A stretch of 64,000 bases of DNA from the NCBI RefSeq assembly GCF_905171765.1, contig NC_053393.1, forward strand, positions 191,297,921 to 191,361,920. The letters are read 5' to 3'. Position numbers and translations under genes: made by a program. The DNA is from Bufo bufo (lineage: Eukaryota > Chordata > Amphibia > Anura > Bufonidae). Shown here piece after piece: positions 54,540 through 64,000 of this stretch. The notes beneath the pieces were generated by a model. It saw only the letters and a program-made list of their open reading frames with translations, was not told the origin of the DNA and made no database searches. Numbering within the stretch: the first letter of the stretch is position 1; each line of letters starts with the position of its first letter.

Positions 54540-57500
54540 CCCATAATTAATGGGAAAAAATCTATAAAGAAACCATTCAATTCTTCTCCAATCCAAGTGA
54601 TGCAGCTGATTGGATGGACTCTAAGGGCATTAAATAATCTACTCGTGGTGCAGTGAGGGGGAGCTGGGGGGGCCGACGGTGGGGGGGGGGGACAGTCTAT
54701 AGTTAGAGACCTATGAGTCACAGTCTGCGACTCGCAGGTCAGAATGGGAGTGGGGTTTGGGGCGGGTGGGAGGGGGGGCTTTTTTCCGTGGGGAACTGTC
54801 GAGGTATTGAGGGTGCATCGTTGGGGGTGCCCCTGCCCTTCCGTCCAGTGCTGCCTTAAAGTTAGGGGGGACCAAAAAAAAAAATGTCAAGAATATTGAC
54901 ATGGATTATCCGCGGTTTTGCAGATAAAATTAAGAGGTGTGTAGTGTTTGATTTGGTCTCTAGACATTTACCAGCAAGAGTGGCCCTGCTAGAAACACAC
55001 CTTACAGGTGAAAAAGTGGCAGCGCTCGGCGGAAGGAGATAGGCCTCTCACGAATATCACTCTTGCTATTCCACATATTCTCGTGGAATTAGCGTTTATG
55101 TTCATAGACAGGTAGATTATGACCCAATAGAACAGCTAATTGATCAAGAGGGCCGGTATATCTTTTTTCACTGTTATTGGCAGGGGCAAAGGAGAATTAT
55201 CGCTTTTATATACATTCCACCCCCTTTCACAACAACTGTATTATGTAGACTGATGGATTATATTTCAGCATGAGAGGAGTGCCCGATGCTGGTGATGGGC
55301 GACTTCAACTCGGTCATGGACATTAAAAAAGATAGGATTTCTACTATAACCAATTATGAATTAAATCCTGGTTCAAGTACTTTACTATCTAGAATGTGTA
55401 AAGAAATGGCACTGGTCGACATATGGCGATCTCTTTATGGAAACAAACAAGTATTTTCATGCTTTAGTAATACATACAGGTCCATGTCGCAAGTTGATCT
55501 GGCCCTCGCCAGCCTCGGGCTCATTAATAGGGTCAAAAAAATGAATTACGAACGTCATGGTGTTTCTGACCACAGTCCGGTTATGGTAATATTGGATAGC
55601 CATAATAAACCAAATCAAAATAGAATTTTTAAACTTAACCCCCATTGGATGACATTAATAAGGGATTTGGACAAGATTAATGAAGAAATAAAGCTCTTTT
55701 GGAGCGATAACGTCAATTCAACAGATATTCATATGGTCTGGGACTCGCTTAAGGCATACCTTCGGGGTATATATTCACATCAAATCAGGAAACAGAAAAA
55801 TGCCTTTGCACAAACTCAAAAAGAAATAGAAGGTTTGATCGGCCAGATAATGAACGAGATCACCCTTGTAAACACCCCAGAAAAACAACTTCAATTAAAA
55901 AAAAGTACAAGATGACTATAAACAATATCTATACAAAAAAGCACAGAATAAAATGTTCTTTTCAGGGTTGAGAACCTTTAGTGAGTCCGGCAAACCAAGC
56001 AGACTGTTATCCATGATAGTAAAAAATCAAAGGGGGAGTAATAATATCACCGGAATTAGGACAGAGGCAGGAAACATTCTACGAGACCCTGATGATATTT
56101 TAAGGGAATTTACCCGATACTTCTCGATGCTATATCAAGCTGGGTCTAAAAATCAGGGAGGAAAAATAGATCAATACCTAGACAATATTAAGATCCCTGA
56201 ATTTGACCAACAAGACATCGACTGGTTGAATAGACCTATCCAACTGATCGAGCTTCAAACCACGCTGCAATCTATTAAGGGTAATACATTCCCAGGGGTG
56301 GATGGCTTTCCATTCGAATTATACCGAAAACATGAGGGAATTATCCTTCCCCAAATGTTGGAGGTACTAAACCAATCATGGATAATGGGTTCCCTACCCC
56401 CTTCATGAATGGAAGCAACCATCACATTAATCCCCAAAAAAGGGAAAGATCCGCTGTCAGTTACATCTTATCGCCCCATCTCTCTGTTGAACACAGATTA
56501 CAAAATCCTTGCCAAATTGTTAGCCAATAGATTAAAAACAGTTATCCACAAAGTCATACATGCAGACCAAACTGGGTTCATTCCCAAAAGGAATATACAG
56601 GACAACGTAAGGAGGGCCTTCTTGAACGTCCAGATGGGGGACGGGGAGGACTGCTCCATCCTGTCCTTGGACGCCGCTAAGGCCTTCGACAGGGTGGAGT
56701 GGCCCTTCCTCTGGAGAGTAATGTCTCGGGGTAAAATAGGCGAATATTTCTCCAGATGGGTTCGTATTCTGTATCAAAATCCGGTATCTAGGGTCCGAAT
56801 CAATGGTGAATATTCTGTCCCCTTCCCCCTGACCCGAGGAACACGCCAGGGTTGCCCCCTCTCCCCCTTGCTCTTCTCGTTGTTCTTGGAGCCAATGGCA
56901 TGTAAAATCAGAGCAGATGGGAAAATATCGGGTTTTGGGTGCGAGGGAGAGGTTGACAAAATAAGTCTCTATGCGGACGACACGTTATTGTTTCTGGGGA
57001 GAGGGTATCTGAATTTGCTCAGGGTTATGGATAGCCTGGACGAATTTGGGTGCCTATCTGGATATGAGATAAACTGGGAAAAATCAAAATTTCTCCCATT
57101 AAGACGTCCGGTCCCGCCGGGTCAGAATTTTCGGGTTAGCATATTGACCCCAGTAGACTCCTTATTATATCTAGGTATCCAGATAGGGACCAAACTGGAA
57201 TACTATACGAAACTGAATATACTCCCAATAATAGATAGAGTTAAGGAAAAAATTAGAACATGGCTAAAACTCCCCCTGTCACAAATCAACCGCATAACAC
57301 TTATAAAAATGACGTTACTACCAATGTTACTATATGTATTTAATGCTAGTCCAATAACGATAGAAGATAAGTTCTTTAATAAGCTAGAGACCCTCTTCAA
57401 TGAACTAATATAGGGGCGCAAACGAGTTAGAATTAAGATTCAATATCTGTATAAAGAAGAGGGTGGAATCTCTGTCCCTTTTTTAAAAGGATATTATATA

Positions 57501-58795
57501 GCTGCCCAATTGAGATGGTGTGTGAGGAATCGAAAGAATAAATGCATTCGGCCTATTTTTGGGGAGCACTGTAGACCCTGGGAGGATCTCTTTCACATTC
57601 TTGAAACTGGTATCATGGAGAAGAGAACAATAATGAACCCGTTCGGTAGAATGCTTGGGTATATCTGGCAACAAGTTAGATCTATGGTTGGAGTATCCCA
57701 AGCAGTCCAGTACACCCCATTGTGGGGGAATGCACACCTACCACAAGTTATGCAACTGGGTGATGTTGAATATTGGGAAAAATACGGGATATATTCAATT
57801 GCACAGGTTTTCTATAAGGGACAGATTAAGCCCTTAAATGAAATCCTACCAGACACCACATTAGGATTTATTGATAAATTCCGATATGAACAACTACGAT
57901 ACGCTATACACTACACGGAGAATAAGAATTACTTAAATATTGTACGGAACACTTTTTTAGATTTTTGATATGACTTTTAACACTTCTATATCACACATCT
58001 ATGCAAAGTTAAAACATGAATATACTAAAACGATCACATTTAGAGGTGAGGTTAAATGGGAAAAGGACCTGCAAAATGGGGAACCCATTCCGTGGAACAC
58101 CGTTTTTCAGAAATATTAAAAGATCGACGGTCTCCCCCGCCCATGTATGGATTCTTTTGAAAATCATACACCATCTCTATTACACACCAGCATTATTGCA
58201 TATCATTTACAACGACAGGAAACAGAACTGCTATAAATGTAGTAAAGACAGAGGAGATTATAAACACCTGTTGTGGGAATGCCCAGGGATAAAGGATTAT
58301 TGGATCAAAATATTCCGGAAACTGCGGGATAGCTCCCCCATGAAATATGAAGCATGCATTAATTATGTTATCCTGGGTACTCTCCCAGAGACAGATAAAA
58401 ATAAAACTGAGCAGATACTTTGTTTCCGGGGCATCGCCCTGGCCAAAATAATAATTGTTAAATATTGGGGCACCACAGAATATCCCAATTTTCAGGAGTG
58501 GATGGAGCGGATGAATAGGATTAAGCAATATGAATATATTCTTGCCCAAACAGCGGGTAAAAAGGCAGCCTGGTTGTGGATTTGGGGCAATTGGATGTGA
58601 TAACATTAGGTGCAATGACAGTAGCTCCGTGGAAAAAAGGGGGTTGGAGGGAGGGATGGGGGGGTTAAAAAATAAGAGGGAAACTTAGTATAAGATGAGA
58701 TGATGCATTATTGTTTTGTGATATTGAAATGGAAGACTGTAGATTTCTATTTTTTGGGGGGAAAAAAAGGGAAAAAATGAAAATCAGACATTGTA
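54540..58795 (+). mobile_element. L1/Tx1-type LINE, 5' truncated
   Basis: Plus-strand LINE with ORF2 from 54884. A possible end of ORF1 is seen just before it (FFSNPSDAADWMDSKG frame near 54572-54620, ending at a stop); the rest of ORF1 is absent. After the ORF2 stop, a G/A-rich 3' noncoding region ends in A-rich sequence near 58795. Target duplication was not found. Confidence 0.85.
54884..58600 (+). pseudogene. L1/Tx1-type ORF2 (endonuclease, RT, zinc knuckle)
   Basis: About 1,239 codons from ATG 54884. The endonuclease has LLETHLTG (near 54985), VMGDFNSVMD (near 55290) and GVSDHSPV (near 55560). The RT has SYRPISLLNTDYKILAK (near 56460), DAAKAFDRVEW (near 56670), TRGTRQGCPLSPLLFSLF (near 56835) and YADDTLLFL (near 56975) with both Asp residues kept. 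The C-terminal knuckle CYKCSKDRGDYKHLLWECPG (58231-58290) is typical of L1-clade ORF2. Lesions are stops near 55039, 55273, 56406 and 57411, a frameshift at 55913-55953, and a broken stretch at 57966-58016. The two stops at 56406 and 57411 could each be a former Trp codon. Tx1 subgroup is a guess. Confidence 0.92.
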
Positions 58796-59296
58796 TGGTA
58801 CATGACAATCTCTTTCTAACAAAGCCAGAACCAGCCCTGTACCTCACATGGATCCAGAGACCTCCCCATTCATTGCTCTGCTAGATTTCTATCATGCTCA
58901 AGAGGAGTATCTTTTCTGATGCAGCTCATGAGACGTGTCTTTTCTGCTGGAGATGTTACCCTATCACAGCTCAGGAGGCAGTGGAAGGATTAAACTGAGC
59001 ATGTGCGGGCTTCTCAGTGAGCAAGACAATGAAATAAGAAAAAGAACAAAGAGCAGGTGGTGCTATAAATTTTTTGGAATAACTGAGTAACTATACAAAA
59101 TCTTTAATTACATGCAGTTACAAAAGTATTCAGATCCAAGTACAGGTTTCAAAACTGTAGAATATTTTTTGTGGGACAACCCCTTTAAAGGGAATCTGTC
59201 ACCAAATATATATCCCCAACAAAAACAGCTGACCTGAGAGTTGTGCTCTTATTAGCAGAATTAAATGGTGTTGGACAAATCTCGATATGTGACCGC
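58796..59296. other. MITE-like fragments
   Basis: GTGGGACAACCCCTTTAAAG near 59170 is directly followed by GGGAATCTGTCACCA (59190), the terminus type seen at 32411. These look like ends of two MITEs meeting at a TTTAAA. No coding sequence. Confidence 0.5.
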
Positions 59297-59950
59297 TGTA
59301 ACGGATCCTCTTCCGTTAATGGACGCTTCCTAGCTTGCGCCGAGGACCACAAGCACCGCACTGGACACCACAACCACCGCAGACTCCACAACCGCCGTAG
59401 CTTAACTGGAGCCGCTTCCTTCCACCCTGAATGAACCTCCAGCATTCAGGACCGTGTGGGAAAGATCTCTCCTCCAGGGAATATGCAGAGCATAGCAATC
59501 CCCAGCGTGATACAGCAATTCCCTGCAATAACGAGACGAGGCTGCGTTTTGAAGGGTTAGAAAAACATGAACTGCCTGAACTGAACTCTTTATTGAGGGC
59601 TACCCGCCCGTATTTATGCAGGTCCCCACAATGCATCATGGTTTCCTCCTCTCTGCCCTGGAGACACCCGAAGGCAATTCAATTATCTCTCAGGACAAAG
59701 GGAAATCACCAATGCACATGTGGGAACAACAGGGCAGGAATTACCACCCAAATACACAAAATCCTCCCTTCTGTCTGTGATATTTAACATAACTATCACA
59801 GACAGTAAAAATACAGTTTTTAAACATACACTGTAACTTTAAAACCATACATTCCATCTCCATAAAAATTACATATTTAAACTCAGCATACATCAAACAT
59901 AAACACTTCCAAAAATCACACAAATCCCTCCAGCGGATCAAAAGTTAAGT
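59297..59950 (-). mobile_element. Possible solo LTR, minus strand
   Basis: The plus sequence starts TGTAACGGATCC, so the minus strand would end CCGTTACA as in the LTR at 7308-7999. On the minus strand a TATA-like GCATAAATAC (near 59611-59620) is followed about 20 bases later by AATAAAG (59588-59594), a compact promoter/poly(A) arrangement. The 5' boundary and target duplication were not found. Confidence 0.45.
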
Positions 59951-60339
59951 GGAAGTCCTTTATGACCGACCGCAAGCACAATTTCCTGCCCAAAACAGTT
60001 CCATAGATTTGGGCTGTGCGGTCGGTCAATTTCATGCAGAAAAACGACTAAGTCCCATCTTCGAACGGGACTTAGTCTCTGGAGCTGAAAGTTCAGTATG
60101 GAAGAAGGTAAGGGTCAGCAGTGTTCGTGTATTTGCGCATCCGATTTTAGTTCCACAGAATCTTTAGTATACACCGCTGACCGCGGTCGGTCCTATTAAC
60201 AGTCCAGACATGCGGCATAGTTCTATTCTTGAAGGGTAATATGTCCCGGGGCCATAGTCGTAGGGCAGGAGGCTAGCCATAAGTTTTCTATAATGCCCAG
60301 TGGCAAATGGCAGTTTGTCACAACCGCATTGCTCATTAC
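59951..60339. other. No recognised gene
   Basis: Contains an inverted pair GACCGACCGCA (near 59965) and TGCGGTCGGTC (near 60017), plus AAGTCCCATCTTCGAACGGGACTT (60050-60075), a short hairpin. Possibly the flank or a small element into which hAT copy C inserted. Confidence 0.4.
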
Positions 60340-60689
60340 TAGAATTGACCCCGAACCCCATTAAAGTCAATGGGGACCTGAACTTTTGAGCACTAAAATG
60401 GCTGTAAAAATGTCATGGAAAGGGCTAGAGGGCTGCAAAATGGCATCAAAATGTGGTTAAGAGCATGGCAAGTGCTTTGCAAACAAATGTGGATAGGGAA
60501 ATGACTTTAAATAACATAAAATAAGTAAAAATAAAAAATTATAGTCTTGAACTAGGAGGACGAGGTCCATATGGAGTAGTAGGCTGAGGAGGCGGTGGAT
60601 GTGGCGGTGTAGGTGGAAGCGGCGGTGGAGGAGGACGAGGTAGCCTTCACTGCTTTTTGGTTTTAAATTTATTTGAAAAAAAATTAAAT

Positions 60690-60870
60690 TAGGGTACACC
60701 CCAAAACATTGGGAAATATAAACTGTGATAACCCCCTCCAGTCGTGCTAAACACACATTGAGACAATGCACTGGCTGCATGGCAGGACAGCACCTCCAAG
60801 GCGTAAAGGGCAAGTTTAGGCCATGTGCCCAATTTGGAGACCCAGAAGTTGCAGGGGGCAGAACCATCAG
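60690..60870 (-). repeat. Second, truncated copy of the hAT 3' coding end in copy C
   Basis: Corresponds to 13927-14100 of copy A: the NFWVSKLGTWP-like codons and VFS region followed by the GGGGTTATCAC and TTTTGGGGTGTACCCTAAT blocks. Confidence 0.88.
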
Positions 60871-61099
60871 TCAGTTCGTGTAGGCGTGTGCAAACATACT
60901 GCCCCACCATGTTGCACGTCCCCATGATGTTCACGATCCAATTGGATATTGGATAAGAGAGACCACATCCAAGGGAGATCAATGGATGAAATTTAATTTT
61001 GAAGTGCAGAAATATGGGAAAAGTTATTAAAGTAGAAGGATTGAAGGAAATGGGCAATTAAAGAAAAAATTTTGAAATTTAAGTCCCTGTCACCTATGC

Positions 61100-61390
61100 A
61101 GAGAATTGTTGAATTTCACCCGAAAATGTAACAGATAAATTAGTGAATTTTTTTAACCTGTATACTAGGTATAGCAGTGGTATATGACACCCAAAAATTG
61201 CTGAATTTCGCCCAAAAATTTAACAGACAAATTAGTGAATTTGTTTTACCTGTCTACTAGGTATAGCAGTGGTATATCACACCAAAAAATTTGTGAATTT
61301 CACCCGAAAATGTAACAGACCAATTAGGGAAATGACATAAAATAAAATAAAATATGTACAAATAAAAAAACTAAAACTTGATTTTATTAG
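61100..61390 (-). repeat. ~92-bp tandem array of hAT copy C
   Basis: Complement of the copy A 3' array: CTGT(A/C)TACTAGGTATAGCAGT and TTTCACCCGAAAATGTAAC phrases recur about every 90 bases. Confidence 0.88.
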
Positions 61391-61484
61391 GGTACACCCC
61401 AAAAGAGTAGGAAATATCAAAAATACAACAATGAGCAATTGTGCTGTAGTATAACAATGGCTGGGTAAGGCCGGTATACATTTC

Positions 61485-63924
61485 TATTCTGCACAAGGTA
61501 CGGACAAGTCCTGTGGGATCCATGCCTGGTTCATTTTAATGAACGTGAGCTTGTCCACATTGGCTGTGGACAGGCGGCTGCACTTGTCGGTGATGACGCC
61601 CCTTTCCGTGCTAAACACACGTTCAGATAATACACTGGCTGCAGGGCAGACCACCACCTACAAGGCGTAAAGGGCAAGCTCAGGCCATGTTTCCAATTTG
61701 GAGACCCAGAAGTTGAAGGGGGCAGACCCGTCATTCAGTACGTGTAGGCGTGTGCACACATACTGCTCCACCATATTGGTGAAATGCTGCCTCCTGCTAA
61801 GACATTCCATATCAGCTGGTGGTGCTGGTTGTTGTGGCGTGCTGACAAAGCTTTTCCACATTTCGGCCAGGCTAACCCTGCCTTCTGAGGTGCTGGCGAT
61901 GCCCCAGCTGCGTTGGCGACCTCTTCAAATTCCTCTGCCTTCGCCTTGTGCTTCCACTGTGCCCCCGCTGTCAGGTGGGAATGCCACCAGCAGTGCGTCT
62001 ACCAGCATGCGCTTGTACTCGCGCATCTTACGATCACACTCCAGTGACAGAATTAAGGATGGTACATTGTCCTTGTAACGGGGATCCAGCAGCGTGGCCA
62101 CCCAGTAATTAGCACAATTTAGAATGTGGGCAACTCGGCGGGCGTTGCGGAGACACAGCATGTAATCGCTCATGTGTGCCAGGCTGCCCAGAGGCAAAGA
62201 AAAGCTGTCCTCTGTGGGAGGTGTATTGTCTGTGTCATCTGTATCTCCCCAGCCATGCACCAGTGAAGGCCATGAGCTGGTCTCGGTGTCACCCTGCTGT
62301 GAACAAGGTTCCTCCTCCTCCGCATCCTCTACCTCGTCATCCTCCAGAACTGTGCCCTGGCTGGACAATTGTGTACCTGGCGTTTGTGGGTGCAGGAACC
62401 CACCGTCAGTGCCACTTGAATGACTGGCCGGAAACCCTACAAAATTATCCCTCTTCCTCCTCCTCCTCCTGTGCCACATCCTCTTCCATCATCGCCAGCA
62501 GCTTTTTTTCAAGGAGGCATAGAAGTGGGATAGTAACGCTGAGAACGGCGTTATCGGCACTGTCCATGTTGGATGGTCCCAGAGTTGCTGCGAGATTTCG
62601 CCCATTATCGCACACCACCAGGCCGGGCTTGAGGCTCACTGGCACCAACCACTCATCGGTCTGTTGTTCAAGGCCCGTCCACAGCTCCTGCACGGTGTGG
62701 AGTTTGTCCCCCAAACAGATACGTTTTACAGCTGCCTGCTGTCGTTTATCCCTGGCTGTGCTGAAGTTGGTGGTGAAGGTGTTACGCTGACCGGATGAGG
62801 AGGCGATAGAGGATAAGATAGCACAGTAGGAGGAGGAAGCAACAGGAGGCAAAGAGAAGCGCCCTGCAATCCTCGGTGGTGAAAGGACATGCACCAAACT
62901 GCTATCCGCCTCAGGCTCAGCCGCCACTGCATTTACCCAGTGTGCTGTTATGGAAATATAACGTCCCTGACCGTGCTTACTGGTCCACGTATCCGTAGTT
63001 AGGTGGACCTTGCCACAGATGGTGTTGCGCAGGGAAGGGATAGCACGCCTAGAAAAGTAGTGGCGGCTGGGCACAACGTACTGTGGGACAGCCACCACCA
63101 TAAGGATTTTAAAACTCTCCGTCTCCACCAGACGGAATTACAGCATTTTAAATGACATTATTTTTGAAATGCTCGCACTCAGGGCCAGGGATCATGGGTG
63201 GGTAGGGGGGTACTTACTCTTCCGCTCTAGTGTTTGGGAGATGGAGAGCTGAACGCTTCTGTGGGACATTGTGGAGGTGCTCGGTGACCCAGGTGGTGGT
63301 GTTTCTGACAGATCCTGTTTGCGGGGTGGCAGGTGCCACTGTCACTCCAGAGGTGGATGAAGAGGCAAAGACTGCAGCAGAAGAGGAAGCAGGAGGAGCC
63401 AGAGACATTTCTTAGTTTTTGAGGTGTCTACTCCACTGCAGCTGGTACTTTGCACTTAGATGCCTGGTCATGCAGGTTGTGCTCAGGTTGAGAACATTTA
63501 TGCCTGGCTTCAGGCTCTCATCTTTTGCAAACCACTCGTGTCTTGTCGTCAGCACATTGTCTGAAGAACTGCCACGCCAGGGAACTCCTTGGAGCTGGCT
63601 TCGGTCCCTTCTGCAGTGAGCAGTAGCAGGCGTACTGTCTAGGGGACGGCTGCTCCGCTTTTGCACCCTGCTCTGCTGCTGGCTCTGTGCGACCACCGCC
63701 TCTTCCTCCAAACTACATAGGTCACTCGCATGACCTTGATTCCATTTGGGGTCGAGGACCTCCAGATCATCTTCCACCCAGTCTTCACCCCTGCCCTCCT
63801 TGTCGGTCTGCACACTTTCCAAAGCCCCAGCAGTTGGCAGCTGTGTTTCGTCATCATCCGAGACGTGCTGCGATGGTCCTCCCATGTACTCATCTTGAAT
63901 CATAAGTGGTTGGGCATCGTGCAC
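61485..63924 (-). pseudogene. hAT transposase, copy C, central domain deleted
   Basis: Minus strand from 63924: an acidic N-terminal region, a BED remnant (MTRHLSAK near 63460, with the Cys part altered), TTDTWTSKHGQGRY (near 62990) and LVVCDNGRNLAATL (near 62600). It then joins directly to SADNAVLSVTIPLL at about 62572, skipping about 0.4 kb that holds the HVLNLVV and DVPTRWNST blocks of copy A. The LLDPRYKDN region (near 62080) and NFWVSKLETWPELALYAL (61658-61720) follow, then the natural C-terminus near 61490. Frame breaks occur near 63410, 63150, 62445 and 61925. The missing core rules out activity. Confidence 0.88.
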
Positions 63925-64000
63925 TCAATCTCTTCCACTTCTGGGGCAGGGATAGGTGGATGGCCCTGGGAAACCCTGCTAACAGAGTCATCAAAAAGCA

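Larger units (their letters stand above)
60340..64000 (-). mobile_element. hAT transposon, family 1, copy C (runs off the window)
   Basis: A minus-strand copy whose right terminus is at 60340, TAGAATTGACCCCGAACCCC. Compared with copies A and B, about 100 bp of terminal sequence between two TTGA motifs is missing. It holds the duplicated 3' coding end (60690-60870), the ~92-bp array (61100-61340) and the transposase; the 5' end is beyond the window. Confidence 0.9.

Overview
The window is vertebrate nuclear DNA, most likely from an amphibian (frog or toad). That assignment rests on the mix of families seen: Tc1, piggyBac, Harbinger, several hAT families, CR1, L2, L1/Tx1, Penelope and an endogenous retrovirus (ERV) packed together at low GC. 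No host gene, tRNA, rRNA or CRISPR array could be supported. Almost every base that can be explained belongs to a transposable element, and nearly all coding regions are broken.

Layout. 1-1214 is the 3' part of a Tc1 element ending in a (TA)n tract. 1560-4700 (-) is a decayed hAT. 4810-14534 (+) is copy A of a large hAT family, itself broken by a minus-strand solo LTR (7308-7999), a fold-back composite (8950-11240) and a 267-bp insert (12025-12291). 14535-16080 (-) is a truncated Penelope. 16100-28640 (-) is one ERV split in two by a CR1 LINE (17655-26060, +). That CR1 holds a near-complete Penelope (19312-24200, -), and the ERV integrase also holds a Harbinger MITE. 30576-31430 (-) is a CR1 tail.

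32409-48370 is a five-level nest: a MITE interrupted by an L2 LINE, interrupted by hAT copy B, interrupted by a piggyBac element, whose transposase is interrupted by a fold-back MITE with hAT-like ends. Each level is supported by its own target-site duplication or family alignment. 48371-51704 is mostly unexplained. 51705-54380 is a Harbinger element with an intact two-exon Myb/SANT-like gene but only the tail of its transposase. 54540-58795 (+) is an L1/Tx1-type LINE. 59297 onward has an LTR-like stretch, and 60340-64000 (-) is hAT copy C, running off the end.

The genes do not form a host pathway. They are selfish replication machinery: DDE transposases with their DNA-binding partners, and reverse transcriptases with apurinic-like, GIY-YIG or integrase nucleases. 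The most notable points are a RanBP2-type zinc finger in the ERV Gag, a hammerhead-like motif in the Penelope tail, a 2.2-kb palindrome in the piggyBac 3' region, and a duplicated 3' coding block that defines the hAT family and explains the deletion in copy B.
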